NCBI RefSeq assembly: GCF_035440685.1
Contig: NZ_DAORMW010000025.1
Origin: Accumulibacter appositus
GTDB taxonomy: Bacteria > Pseudomonadota > Gammaproteobacteria > Burkholderiales > Rhodocyclaceae
Strand: one strand, 5' to 3'
Length of the DNA stretch: 64,000 nt
Shown: positions 42,759 through 52,120 of the stretch, in pieces
How positions within the stretch are numbered: the first letter of the stretch is position 1
Layout of the letters: every line of letters starts with the position of its first letter
Notes under the pieces: generated by a model
Seen by the model: the letters and a program-made list of their open reading frames with translations, nothing else
Database searches by the model: none
Told to the model about the DNA's origin: nothing
Made by a program: the position numbers and the translations under genes

Positions 42759-44330
42759 TCAGGAACTGCACGAGAGCGTCGAGCAACCCGCCTTGTGGCG
42801 CGCCCAATCGGGACGCCGGGCGCTGAAAGCCGCGCGTCCCGGCTGCTCGTCGAAAGGTCGGCGCAGGACCTCGAGCAGTTCATGAATCCGCTGCGTGTCG
42901 CCTTGTTCGGCGCGCTCGATGGCCTGCTGCGCCAGGTAGTTACGCAGGACGAAGCGCGGATTGGCCCGGTTCATGGCCGCCGTGCGGCCCGCCGCCGGCT
43001 GCCCGTCGTGGCGCAGGCGGGCGCTGTAGCGCGTCAGCCAGCGCGCCAGATCGGGGGCAAATCGCTGACGGAGATCTTCGCGGTAGAAGGCTTCACGCAA
43101 GGTTTCTGGGTCCGGCTGGCCGATGTCGAGCTGCGCCAGTTGGCGGAAGAAGTCGGTCATGTCGATTTCGGCCCGGTGCATCAGTTCGAACAGATCTCCG
43201 AGGAGCTCGCCATCGGCCGGCGTCCAGCTGCGCAAGCCCAGTTTGGCGGCGAAAGCGCTGCAGAACGCGGTTGAGTACACCTCGTCGTAATGCTCGATAG
43301 CCGCTGCCAGCGCTGCCAGCGCCGCCGACTTTTCTGCCTTCGGCAGTAGCGGGCTCAGGGCGTCGGCCAGTCGTTCGAGGTTCCAGCGGGCGATTTCCGG
43401 TTGCCGGGCAAAGCAGTAGCGGCGGCTCGAGGCATCGGTGGTGTTTGGCGTCCAGCCGGGGTCGAAGTTGTCGACCCAGCCGTAGGGGCCATAGTCGATG
43501 GTCAGGCCGAGAATCGACATGTTGTCGGTGTTCATGACCCCGTGCACAAAGCCGACACGTAGCCAGTGCGCCATCAGGCGGGCGGTGCGCGCGCAGACTT
43601 CGTGGAACCATGCAATCAGCTTTCGCTCGGGCGTGACCGGCAGTTCGGGGAAGTCGCGGGCAATGGTGAAGTCTACCAGGCGCTGCAGCAGTTCGTGCTC
43701 GCCGCGCGCCGCCAGCAGCTCGAAATGCCCGAAGCGGGTGAAGGAGGGTGCTACCCGGCAGACGACGGCGCCGGGCTCGGCGATCGGATGGCCATCGTAG
43801 AACATGTCGCGAATGACGCTTTCACCGCTGCCGACCAGACTCAGTGCGCGCGTCGTCGGCACGCCCAAGTGGTGCATGGCCTCGCTGCACAGGAACTCGC
43901 GGACCGACGAGCGCAGGACCGCGCGCCCGTCGGCCCGGCGGGCATAAGGCGTTGGCCCGGCACCCTTGAGTTGCAGTTCGAAACGCTGGCCGCGCCGATT
44001 GACCGCTTCACCGAGCAGGATCGCCCGGCCGTCGCCGAGCTGCCCGGCCCATTGCCCGAACTGGTGACCGCCGTAGCAGCTGGCGTAGCCGACCATGCCG
44101 GGCAGCAAGCGGTTGCCCGACAGCGCGTCGAGCAGCGCCGGCGAGGCCATGTCCTGCGCGTCGAGATCGAGCTCTGCCGCGACTTCGCGCGAGTGGGCGA
44201 GCAGCGTTGGTGCGGCGACCGGAGTCGGGGTGACCGCTGACCAGCAGGCGCCGAAGACTTGCCGCGGCTGGTTGTGCAGTTCGGCGTCGCCGGGCAGTTC
44301 GCGAATGAAGCGGTTGTCGAAGTTCAGCAT
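42759..44330 (-). CDS. selO: Protein adenylyltransferase SelO (YdiU/UPF0061)
   Basis: A 523-residue pseudokinase-fold enzyme that transfers AMP from ATP to Ser, Thr or Tyr of target proteins. Family hallmarks are GYASCYGGHQFGQWAGQLGD near residue 80, QLKGAGPTPYARRADGRAVL, VGFVHGVMNTDNMSILGLTI with the metal-binding Asn/Asp, and the C-terminal CSTLSCSS where eukaryotic SelO carries selenocysteine. I use the ATG at 44330 (MLNFDNRF); the GTG at 44363 would add 11 residues. The length fits bacterial SelO (about 480-520). It is part of the leftward block but has no evident functional link to its neighbours. Confidence 0.95.
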   Translation of the reverse strand: MLNFDNRFIRELPGDAELHNQPRQVFGACWSAVTPTPVAAPTLLAHSREVAAELDLDAQDMASPALLDALSGNRLLPGMVGYASCYGGHQFGQWAGQLGDGRAILLGEAVNRRGQRFELQLKGAGPTPYARRADGRAVLRSSVREFLCSEAMHHLGVPTTRALSLVGSGESVIRDMFYDGHPIAEPGAVVCRVAPSFTRFGHFELLAARGEHELLQRLVDFTIARDFPELPVTPERKLIAWFHEVCARTARLMAHWLRVGFVHGVMNTDNMSILGLTIDYGPYGWVDNFDPGWTPNTTDASSRRYCFARQPEIARWNLERLADALSPLLPKAEKSAALAALAAAIEHYDEVYSTAFCSAFAAKLGLRSWTPADGELLGDLFELMHRAEIDMTDFFRQLAQLDIGQPDPETLREAFYREDLRQRFAPDLARWLTRYSARLRHDGQPAAGRTAAMNRANPRFVLRNYLAQQAIERAEQGDTQRIHELLEVLRRPFDEQPGRAAFSARRPDWARHKAGCSTLSCSS

Positions 44331-44409
44331 GAGCGCTGCCTTGTACGCTTGCCAAGCCGGCACGGTGGTGGCGATGGCGTATCCAGAATCGCCACCTGAG
44401 GTTCGTGCA

Positions 44410-45402
44410 TCAGCCCTGGCGAACCAGGTCGACGATCTGGGCGCTGTCCAGGGTGCGTGCGCGCGCCTGCATCTCGGGCAGATAGCGGCTCTGCAGGCCC
44501 TTGGCCTCGCCGAGCACGCTGTCGAAGGTTTCGCGCAGCATTTCGCTCGAGAAACTGCGGCCGCCGGCGTAGTAGCGCCTGGCGACGTGGCCGAGGGCGT
44601 AGGTGCTGGCGAAGCTCATTCCCGAACTCACTGCCTGTTTGCCCAGGCCGCGCAGCAAGCCACCGCCGACCTTGCCAAGCAGGCCGCCGAGCAGCTTGCG
44701 CCCGGCCTGTTCGAGATACTGGGAAGTCAGCCCGACGCCAAGAGTGGCGAGGAAGTCCTTGATATGGCCGCGATCGAGCTCGAAGCCGTAGGACTTGCCG
44801 ATGCGATAGACGAGTTTCATCTGCAGCGGAATGATGGCCATCGTCGACAGCGACTCGGGCAGCAGTTCGAGCGCGCCATTGAGGATTGCCGCGTTGAGAA
44901 TGGTCTTGTCGAGCTCGGCTTCACTCATTGTCGAGGCGTAGCCGGTGCTCACTGCCTCCGGCACCGCGACGGTGCGAGTCGCGCCGGTAGTCGTCGGCGT
45001 AGCGCTGTCGCTGGCCGTGCTTACCGGTAGCGCGGCGATGGCCTCGGCCTGCTGGCTGTAGGCGCTGGCCTGCTGCTGGTCGAGCGCCAGCTCGCCGCGA
45101 AGTTCGTCGAGGAATTTCTTCTCGGCGGCGGATTGTACGCCGTCGGCGTCGCAGACACAGACCGCCATTTCGAAAGCCAGTTGTCGCGTCTCGGTGGTGG
45201 TCAGCGCGGCTGCGGCGGAAGACATCGAGACCCGCTTCAGCAGTACATTCTGATAGAGCGAGGCGATATTGATTGCTCCCTCGCCGGCCAGGGCATCGGC
45301 GATGCGCTTGATCTCGGCACGTTCGCTTTCGTTCTTGCCGCCGTCGGCGAAAGCGGCCATCAGGCTGAGGGTGAGAATGGCTTCCTGCTGCTGCTCGTTC
45401 AT
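44410..45402 (-). CDS. TerB-like plus YcjF/DUF697 membrane protein
   Basis: A 330-residue protein. The N-terminal 115 residues have the TerB-like helical pattern (LTLSLMAAFADGGKNESERA, then EMAVCVCDADGVQSAAEKKF) with acidic metal-site residues. A Thr/Ser/Ala linker follows. The C-terminal half from about residue 170 matches DUF697/YcjF (SLSTMAIIPLQMKLVYRIGK, with glycine-rich hydrophobic LLGGLLGKVGGGLLRGLGK and TYALGHVARRYYAGG). Fusion of the two is known in proteobacteria; its role is unknown, with stress or envelope functions suspected. The ATG at 45402 has GGAGAG upstream. The start of selO lies 79 bp beyond its stop. Confidence 0.78.
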   Translation of the reverse strand: MNEQQQEAILTLSLMAAFADGGKNESERAEIKRIADALAGEGAINIASLYQNVLLKRVSMSSAAAALTTTETRQLAFEMAVCVCDADGVQSAAEKKFLDELRGELALDQQQASAYSQQAEAIAALPVSTASDSATPTTTGATRTVAVPEAVSTGYASTMSEAELDKTILNAAILNGALELLPESLSTMAIIPLQMKLVYRIGKSYGFELDRGHIKDFLATLGVGLTSQYLEQAGRKLLGGLLGKVGGGLLRGLGKQAVSSGMSFASTYALGHVARRYYAGGRSFSSEMLRETFDSVLGEAKGLQSRYLPEMQARARTLDSAQIVDLVRQG

Positions 45403-45546
45403 GCGTCGTCTCTCCGGGAAAAATGGCATTGCGCACGGCGAGTATCGACAAGTTCTGCGCCGCAGGCAAGCGCAGCGCTGCGGCTTCCGGGGGGGTGGGC
45501 GTCGGCGATCGAGCGGCGCCGCCGCGGCGGTCAGATACGACCGCGA

Positions 45547-46917
45547 TCAGCGCGACTCCTTGATCATTCGCGAATGCTTGGGCTGCACCGGTCGGGCATT
45601 GTAGGGGTAGAGGCGCGAAAAGATCCGCAGTTGCTCGGGAGACAGTTGCTGCGTTTGTTTGAGCACCAGCCAGAGGACGTCTTCGGTACAGGGTGGGGTG
45701 GTCAGCGACCCCATGTAGGTGTAATAGCTGCGGTCCTCGGGAATCAAGCTGGCGAGGTCGATGCCCTGGTCTGGCGGCTGCACGTACTCGTTCTTTTCCA
45801 GCGGCAGGTTGTTCCACACGCTCTGAATGAGCGGATTTTCCATGCCCTGTTCGAGCAGTAGGGCGACGACAGCCAGATCGCCGTCCTCGGACTTGTGCAC
45901 CAGGTGCATGACCATGTCGAAGGATTGCCCGTCTATGCGTTCTTCGGATGGTCGGTGAAAATGGAACTGGATCAGGTCATAGGTCTTGCCGAGCAAGCCG
46001 ATGTGGCTGCCGCCGACATCGACCTGAATCGTATGGCCGTTGTCGATGACGCGAAACTGCGAGGGGCGGTAGGTGAAGCGGATCGGTTCCAGATCGACGC
46101 GGAAACCGTCGCGGATATCGATCGGCGACTGCCGCTCGCCGTCGGCACAGGTGGCGTAGTCGGGTCGCAGCTTGCCCCAGTTTTCGGGTCGACCCTCGCC
46201 TTCGTAGGACCAGGGAATCTGCGCCTGCGCATAGGCGGCAAAGAGGTCTTCTTCCTGGCTGTCGGTTGGCAAGCTGGCTGGCTGGCGTTGGGCCTGACGC
46301 GCGGCGGCGTGCATGGCTGGTCGGCGGGCTGCGTTGGAGGTGGATTGACGGGCAGGGGGCCGCGCGTCTTCTAGCTCTATCCTTTCCTCATCCTGCGTGC
46401 GCAGGTTGGCGCGCCGCACTTCCTTGCGCACCAGCGCCTCGTTGGCCTTGCGTAGTTCGCCGGCGGCAGCGCTGACTTTTTCGGCCGTTTTCTTGGCGGC
46501 CATAAGAGCGTCGTTTCCTGGTTTTGGTCGACAGACTTCGCGCAGCAGCTTGTCGTCGAGCATTCCGGTACGCACCGGCATTTCAATTTGCACCCGGACC
46601 GCCTCTTCGCGGAGCAGTTCGCCTTCGTCCTTGAAGTAGCGTCGTTGCAGGGTGCTGTAGCTGCGCGTCGCGCAGTCGTAGCGATTGACCGCTTCGACGA
46701 TGCGGTAGGAGGAAGAGGTTCTCGGGTCGACGATCGGTTTGTCGAGGACGATTCGCCCGTGTGCTTCGGTCTTGCCCTTTTCGACCTTTTTGATGCTGGC
46801 TCTATCGAGCTCGATGCGGCGGCCCGGTTCGTCGGAAATAAGCTGCCAGCTTGCGGAAGCGGTTACGGGCACGGCGGCCACGAGCGAAATGGCAAGCAGC
46901 CTGAGATCTGAAAGCAT
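45547..46917 (-). CDS. Alpha-carbonic anhydrase with an N-terminal surface-adhesin-E-like domain
   Basis: A 456-residue exported protein. The signal peptide (about 1-22) is followed by a domain of about 110 residues (WQLISDEPGRRIELDRASIK, then YDCATRSYSTLQRRYF) resembling surface-adhesin E proteins, then a charged Ala/Arg linker (about 140-215). The alpha-class carbonic anhydrase domain runs from about 218: CADGERQSPIDIR, the zinc ligands in FHFH and HLVH, and the conserved LTTPPCTE. It interconverts CO2 and bicarbonate in the periplasm. The ordinary enzyme is about 230-250 residues, so the extra N-terminal domain doubles it. The ribosome-binding site is GGGAG. Confidence 0.88.
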   Translation of the reverse strand: MLSDLRLLAISLVAAVPVTASASWQLISDEPGRRIELDRASIKKVEKGKTEAHGRIVLDKPIVDPRTSSSYRIVEAVNRYDCATRSYSTLQRRYFKDEGELLREEAVRVQIEMPVRTGMLDDKLLREVCRPKPGNDALMAAKKTAEKVSAAAGELRKANEALVRKEVRRANLRTQDEERIELEDARPPARQSTSNAARRPAMHAAARQAQRQPASLPTDSQEEDLFAAYAQAQIPWSYEGEGRPENWGKLRPDYATCADGERQSPIDIRDGFRVDLEPIRFTYRPSQFRVIDNGHTIQVDVGGSHIGLLGKTYDLIQFHFHRPSEERIDGQSFDMVMHLVHKSEDGDLAVVALLLEQGMENPLIQSVWNNLPLEKNEYVQPPDQGIDLASLIPEDRSYYTYMGSLTTPPCTEDVLWLVLKQTQQLSPEQLRIFSRLYPYNARPVQPKHSRMIKESR

Positions 46918-47003
46918 GGGGAGACTCCCTCAATTCGCGCAATGCATCACTCCGTTCACGGACAATACCCGTGAAACTTTAGGCACTCTGGTGAGCGGGC
47001 AGG

Positions 47004-47046
47004 CAAGAAAAAACCCTGGCGGGCCGTTTGGCGCCGCCAGGGTTTG
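47004..47046 (-). terminator. Rho-independent terminator of actP
   Basis: AAACCCTGGCGG (47011-47022) and CCGCCAGGGTTT (47034-47045) form a 12-bp stem with an 11-base loop. Read on the minus strand the stem is followed by a run TTTTTTC, 27 bp after the actP stop codon at 47073. All parts of an intrinsic terminator are present. Confidence 0.9.
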
Positions 47047-47072
47047 CTTGGCAGTGGCTGGTGATCAGCTAC

Positions 47073-48737
47073 TTAGTGGCTGGCACCGGAAGCGCCAAAG
47101 CCGGTCTGGGCACGCACGTACTGGTCTTCGAAGGCGTCACGTTCCTTGCTCGCACGGGCACTGCTGTCCGAGACCGAGAAGACATAGGCCAAGAAGAAGG
47201 CGATGGGCATCGCGAACAGTGCCGGCTGCGTGTAGGGGAACAGCGGCGCCGCATTGTGCAGCACGTCGACCCATACCGCTTTCGAGAGAACGACAAACAT
47301 GACCGCGGAAATGACGCCGCCGTAGCCGCCCCACAGTGCGCCGCGGGTGGTCAGTCCTTTCCAGTACATCGAGAGAATCAGTACCGGGAAGTTGGCAGCG
47401 GCAGCGACACCGAAAGCCAGGCCGACCATGAAGGCGATGTTCTGCTTCTCGAAGGCGATGCCAAGGATGATCGCCAGGATACCGAGGGCGATGGTGGCCA
47501 TCCGCGAGACCTTGATCTCTTCCTTGTCGGAGCACTCGCCTTTGCGGATCACGCGGGCGTAGATGTCGTGCGCGATCGCCGAAGCACCGGCCAGGGCCAG
47601 GCCCGAGACGACGGCCAGGATGGTGGCGAAGGCAACCGCTGCCAGGAAGCCGAGCAGCATGTTGCCGCCGACGGCATGCGCCAGGTGCATGGCGACCATG
47701 TTGCCGCCACCGATCAGCGCGCCCTTGATGTCACCGCCCTCGAAGTACTCGGGGTTCTGACCGACCAGCAGGATGGCAACCAGGCCCATGAGGAAGATGA
47801 CGTTGAAGAAGAAACCGACGAAACCGGACGCGTAGAGCACCGACTTGCGGGCTTCCTTGGCGTTGCCGACGGTGAAGAAGCGCATCAGGATGTGCGGCAG
47901 ACCGGCGGTACCGAACATCAGACCCAGGCCGAGGGAGAGCGCCGTGACCGGATCGGAGAGCAGGCTGCCCGGCGCCATCAGCGAGGTACCCTGCTTATGA
48001 ACCGCCTGCGCCTTTTCGAGCAGGGTGGTCAGCGAAAAACCGAACTGCGAGAAGCCGAGGATCAGCACCAGCGTGCCGCCGAAGAGCAGCAGGCAGGCCT
48101 TGATGATCTGCACCCAGGTCGTGGCCACCATTCCGCCGACGGTCACATAGACCATCATCAGAACGCCAACGGCGAAGATCGCGACGTTGTACTCGAGGCC
48201 GAAGAGCAGCTTGATCAACTGCCCGGCGCCGACCATCTGGGCGATCAGGTAGAAGACCACGACGACCAGCGATGAAAGTGCCGCCATGGTGCGCACGCTG
48301 GGGTCGAGGCGATACGAGGTGATGTCCGAGAAGGTGAACCGGCCCAGGTTACGCAGCCGCTCAGCCATCAGGAAGAGGATGATCGGCCAGCCGGCGAAGA
48401 ATGCCATCATGTAGATGTAGGCGTCGTAGCCGCGGCTGAAGGTCATCGCCGTGAGACCGAGCAGGGTTGCCGCCGACATGTAGTCGCCGGCGATCGCCAG
48501 GCCGTTCTGGAAGCCGGTGATGCCGCCGCCCGCGGTATAGAAGTCGGACGAGGTCTTGGTGCGGCCAGCCGCCCAGTAGGTGATGCCCATGGTCATGGTC
48601 ACGAAGATCAGGAACATGATGATCGCGTGCCAGTTGGTGGGCTGCGTCTGGATGTCGCCTTGCAGGGCCGGCCCAGCGGCAGCGGCCATGCCGGAGAACG
48701 CCAGCAGGGCGAGTGCCGTTGTAAATCGCTTGATCAT
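47073..48737 (-). CDS. actP: Cation/acetate symporter ActP
   Basis: A 554-residue sodium:solute symporter family carrier for acetate and similar short acids. A signal-like N-terminus (about 1-21) precedes 13 membrane helices. ActP signatures include YTAGGGITGFQNGLAIAGDY, SAATLLGLTAMTFSRGYDA and MFGTAGLPHILMRFFTV. The ATG at 48737 has GGAGA upstream and overlaps the stop of the upstream DUF485 gene by four bases (ATGA), as in the yjcH-actP operon of other bacteria. In polyphosphate-accumulating 'Accumulibacter' this symporter type has been proposed for anaerobic acetate uptake. A terminator follows the gene. Confidence 0.95.
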   Translation of the reverse strand: MIKRFTTALALLAFSGMAAAAGPALQGDIQTQPTNWHAIIMFLIFVTMTMGITYWAAGRTKTSSDFYTAGGGITGFQNGLAIAGDYMSAATLLGLTAMTFSRGYDAYIYMMAFFAGWPIILFLMAERLRNLGRFTFSDITSYRLDPSVRTMAALSSLVVVVFYLIAQMVGAGQLIKLLFGLEYNVAIFAVGVLMMVYVTVGGMVATTWVQIIKACLLLFGGTLVLILGFSQFGFSLTTLLEKAQAVHKQGTSLMAPGSLLSDPVTALSLGLGLMFGTAGLPHILMRFFTVGNAKEARKSVLYASGFVGFFFNVIFLMGLVAILLVGQNPEYFEGGDIKGALIGGGNMVAMHLAHAVGGNMLLGFLAAVAFATILAVVSGLALAGASAIAHDIYARVIRKGECSDKEEIKVSRMATIALGILAIILGIAFEKQNIAFMVGLAFGVAAAANFPVLILSMYWKGLTTRGALWGGYGGVISAVMFVVLSKAVWVDVLHNAAPLFPYTQPALFAMPIAFFLAYVFSVSDSSARASKERDAFEDQYVRAQTGFGASGASH

Positions 48738-49054
48738 TTCGTCTCCTTCTGCGCTTCTTTGATGATTTCGGCCGTCAGGTCGTCGAACTCGCCGTTGGCG
48801 CGGCGGACGTAGATGAAGGTCAAGATCCAGAAAAAGACGAACATCCCCATCTCGACGGTATAGCCGATGGCCCACATCGATCCCTCGGCGATCGGTTGGC
48901 CCAAGACCTTCGGATTGAAAGCGACCAGCATGAAGAAGCCATAGAAAATAATCAGCACGATGGCTGCCAGGGTTCGTGCGAAGCTTCCTCGCTTCTGAAC
49001 TAACTCGTCGAACTTCGGATTGCGCCGAAGTCGCTCGTAGATAACGCTACTCAT
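48734..49054 (-). CDS. yjcH: DUF485 membrane protein YjcH
   Basis: A 106-residue inner-membrane protein with two membrane helices (about 26-47 and 62-85) and the DUF485 pattern: RNPKFDELVQKRGSFA, then FYGFFMLVAFNPKVL and FVFFWILTFIYVRRANGEFD. It is the standard partner encoded before actP and overlaps it by four bases. Its role is probably to support ActP assembly. A strong AGGAGGAT ribosome-binding site precedes the ATG at 49054. The 194 bp upstream (49055-49248) contain a -35-like TTGTCA on the minus strand but no confident promoter. Confidence 0.93.
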   Translation of the reverse strand: MSSVIYERLRRNPKFDELVQKRGSFARTLAAIVLIIFYGFFMLVAFNPKVLGQPIAEGSMWAIGYTVEMGMFVFFWILTFIYVRRANGEFDDLTAEIIKEAQKETK

Positions 49055-49248
49055 TTGTACTTATCCTCCTGATTTGTCTTGCGAAAGAATTGTGAGACCA
49101 ATTTTCCAAGTATTGACAAGACCACTCCCCTCGGGGCGTCGAATACTAACCCAGATCGATTGATCGTTCAATCCAGCGTTCTTTCGAGTGTTTTTTGGCC
49201 CGTGCAGCGGCGCCGCCGATGCCGCGGCATCGCGGGCGCAGGCTGGCG

Positions 49249-49923
49249 CTAGGCGCCGAAGTTGCGCAATCCATCAAGGTCGAGGATGGTCAAGGTGCCG
49301 TAGTCGGCGCGCAGCAGGCCGGCTTGTTCGAGAGTCTGCAGCGCCTGATTGACACGCTGGCGCGAGACCCCCGCGAGCAATCCAATCTCTTCCTGGGAGA
49401 TGCGCAGTTCGAGACTGCTGCCGGGGTAAAGCAGTGGATTGAATATCGAGGCCAGGCAGCGGGCGAGGCGGGCGTCGGTATCGAGCAGGCGTTCGTGCTC
49501 GATCATGCCAATGAACTGGCCAAGGCGCTCGTTGATCTGGATCAGCAGGAAACGGTTGAAGGGGATGCTGTGGTCGAGCAGGTGCTGGAAGCGGCTGCGC
49601 TTCATGTAGGCGATGCGCGATTCGCGCAGCGCGATGACGTCGTAGCGGCGTACTTCGTCCTTGAGCAGGGAGCCTTCGCCGAACCAGCTGCCATCCGACA
49701 GGCCGACGAAACTGGTGGCCTTTCCGGTACGCCAGTTGCTGGCCATCTTGACCAGCCCATTGACGACTCCCATCCAGTGCCCGACCGTTTCCCCCTTCAT
49801 GCACACGTAGCCCCCGGCCGGAACGGTACGCACAACGATGTCGTGCTTGACCCATTCGAGCTCGTCGGCGCGCAGTTGCCGCGCCCAGCAGGAAGCACGC
49901 AGCATTTCGTCGAGTTCACCCAT
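49249..49923 (-). CDS. Crp/Fnr-family transcriptional regulator
   Basis: A 224-residue regulator with an N-terminal cyclic-nucleotide-binding fold (GGYVCMKGETVGHWMGVVNG, then SDGSWFGEGSLL) and a C-terminal Crp-type helix-turn-helix (LRISQEEIGLLAGVSRQRVN, then QALQTLEQAGLL). The cysteines do not form the FNR iron-sulfur cluster pattern, so oxygen sensing by that route is unlikely. The start is taken as the ATG at 49923; the frame is open further upstream without a better start. It is divergent from the acyl-CoA synthetase/liv cluster (235 bp apart), whose expression it may control. A 16-bp palindrome (CGATGCCGCGGCATCG, 49217-49232) follows its stop codon. Confidence 0.88.
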   Translation of the reverse strand: MGELDEMLRASCWARQLRADELEWVKHDIVVRTVPAGGYVCMKGETVGHWMGVVNGLVKMASNWRTGKATSFVGLSDGSWFGEGSLLKDEVRRYDVIALRESRIAYMKRSRFQHLLDHSIPFNRFLLIQINERLGQFIGMIEHERLLDTDARLARCLASIFNPLLYPGSSLELRISQEEIGLLAGVSRQRVNQALQTLEQAGLLRADYGTLTILDLDGLRNFGA

Positions 49924-50158
49924 TCGCAAGCCCACGAAAAAAAGATGCGGAATTGTCGCACGGACGACAATTCTCGTCGGCTCTGGCGAATAGACTGCCG
50001 GCAAGCTCCATTCTGAGATTGTGACGCAGGTGCATGTTCTGACGGCGATGCCGCGTTGCACAACGACAATCAGAAAAAAGGGTCTAGAATTTCGCAACAC
50101 AATATAAATAAAAGCGTGTCGTCACGATAACGGCCGTTAATGCACCGGAGGAGACAAG

Positions 50159-52120
50159 ATGCCGGAAACTGCGTCGTCGCAAGCGTTGGATACCTTTCCA
50201 CGCTTGTTGTTGAACCATGCCCAGGTTCGCGGCAGCAAGGTGGCAATGCGCGAAAAGGACTTGGGGATTTGGCAGTGCTGGAGTTGGCAGGAGGTCGCCG
50301 ACGAGGTGCGCGCCCTGGCTTGCGGTCTTGCCGAAATGGGTTTCAAGCGCGGCGAGAACGTGGCCATCGTCGGCGACAATCGGCCGCGCATGTACATGAT
50401 GATGAGCGCTGTGCAGTGTCTTGGCGGGGTGCCCCTGCCGCTCTACCAGGACGCGGTGGCCAACGAGATGCTCTTCGTGCTGGTCGACGCCGAAGTTCGC
50501 TTCCTGTTTGTCGAAGACCAGGAGCAGGTCGACAAGGTGCTCGAGTTGCAGGAACAGTTGCCACAGCTCAAGCATCTCTTTTACGACGATCCGCACGGCA
50601 TGCGCCACTACACGCAGCCTTTCATCCACGACGTTCGCGAGCTGATGGAGATGGGGCGGATACACAACCGTAACCATCCCGATCTGCTGACCACCGAGGT
50701 CGCGGCTGGCAGCGCGGACGACGTCAGCGTCATGCTGTACACCTCCGGGACGACCGGCAAGCCAAAGGGCGTGTGTCTGACCCACAAGGCCTTCATCAGT
50801 GCTGCCCGTGGTGGCGCTGATTTCGATCATCTGACTGCTGACGAAGATATCCTTTCCTATCTGCCGATGGCCTGGGTGGGCGACCATTTGTTTTCGTTTG
50901 CGCAGGCTATGGTCACTGGTTTCGCAATCAATTGCCCCGAGTCGGCCGAGACGGTGATGAACGATCTGCGCGAAATCGGCCCGACCTATTACTTCGCACC
51001 GCCGCGCGTTTTCGAGAACCTGTTGACGCAGGTGATGATCCGCATGGAGGACGCCAGCGCGATCAAGCAGAAGATGTTTCATTATTTCATGGCAGTGGCG
51101 CGGCGCAGCGGGGCCGAGATTCTCGATGGCAAGGCTGTTTCGGTCGCTGATCGCGTGCTCTACGCACTGGGCAACTTCTTCGTTTTCGGGCCGCTCAAGA
51201 ATGTCCTTGGACTGAGTCGGGTGCGTGTCGCCTACACCGCTGGCGCGGCCATCGGTCCCGACCTTTTCCGTTTCTACCGCTCGATCGGCATCAATTTGAA
51301 GCAGCTCTATGGTCAGACTGAGACCTGCGCCTACGTTTGTCTGCAACCCGACGGCGAGATCAAGTTCGACAGCGTCGGCAAGCCGGCGCCGGGCGTTGAG
51401 GTGAAGATCGCCGACAACGGCGAAATCCTCGTCAGGGGACCGATGTTGCTCAGGGAGTACTACAAGCGACCCGACGCGACCGCCGAAGCGATCAACGCCG
51501 ACGGCTATTTCATGACCGGCGACGCGGGCCTGTTCGACGACGAGGGGCATCTCAAGATCATCGATCGCGCCAAGGACGTCGGCAAGCTGGTCAATGGTGC
51601 GATGTTTGCGCCCAATTTCATCGAGAACAAGCTCAAGTTTTTCCCCTTCGTCAAGGAGGCAGTGGCTTTCGGCGATGGTCGCGAGATGGTCTGCGCGTTC
51701 ATCAACATCGACATCGGTGCGGTTGGCAACTGGGCCGAGCGGCGCGGCATCGCCTATTCGGGCTATACCGATCTGGCGGCCAAGGCGGAGGTCTACGGTT
51801 TGATCCAGGAGTCGATCGAACAGGTGAATTCCGAACTCCTTGGCGAAGGCGTGCTGGCCGATTCGCAGATTCATCGTTTCCTGATCCTGCACAAGGAACT
51901 CGATCCCGACGACGACGAGCTGACGCGCACCCGCAAGGTGCGTCGCGGCTTCGTCGCCGAGAAATACGCGGTATTGATCGACGCGCTCTACAGCGGCAGG
52001 GACAGCCAGTTCATCGAGACGGCGGTGAAGTTCGAGGACGGACGGCAAGGCAAGGTGGCGGCCGATCTGGCCATCCGGAACCTGAAGGTCTTCGGCGCCG
52101 CCGGGAGGGAGGCGTCATGA
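50159..52120 (+). CDS. AMP-dependent acyl-CoA synthetase (long-chain type)
   Basis: A 653-residue adenylate-forming ligase that activates a carboxylic acid to its CoA thioester. The phosphate-binding motif is complete (YTSGTTGKPKGV), followed by LPMAWVGDHLFSF, YGQTETCAYVCLQ and the hinge region GYFMTGDAGLFDDEG with the IIDRAKD element. The length and the C-terminal KVRRGFVAEKY match the long-chain/FadD-like subgroup. GGAGGAG precedes the ATG. Its stop overlaps the livG-type gene by four bases (ATGA), so it leads a liv-type operon. Acid activation next to an importer suggests uptake and immediate CoA trapping of an aromatic or fatty acid. Confidence 0.92.
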   Translation: MPETASSQALDTFPRLLLNHAQVRGSKVAMREKDLGIWQCWSWQEVADEVRALACGLAEMGFKRGENVAIVGDNRPRMYMMMSAVQCLGGVPLPLYQDAVANEMLFVLVDAEVRFLFVEDQEQVDKVLELQEQLPQLKHLFYDDPHGMRHYTQPFIHDVRELMEMGRIHNRNHPDLLTTEVAAGSADDVSVMLYTSGTTGKPKGVCLTHKAFISAARGGADFDHLTADEDILSYLPMAWVGDHLFSFAQAMVTGFAINCPESAETVMNDLREIGPTYYFAPPRVFENLLTQVMIRMEDASAIKQKMFHYFMAVARRSGAEILDGKAVSVADRVLYALGNFFVFGPLKNVLGLSRVRVAYTAGAAIGPDLFRFYRSIGINLKQLYGQTETCAYVCLQPDGEIKFDSVGKPAPGVEVKIADNGEILVRGPMLLREYYKRPDATAEAINADGYFMTGDAGLFDDEGHLKIIDRAKDVGKLVNGAMFAPNFIENKLKFFPFVKEAVAFGDGREMVCAFINIDIGAVGNWAERRGIAYSGYTDLAAKAEVYGLIQESIEQVNSELLGEGVLADSQIHRFLILHKELDPDDDELTRTRKVRRGFVAEKYAVLIDALYSGRDSQFIETAVKFEDGRQGKVAADLAIRNLKVFGAAGREAS

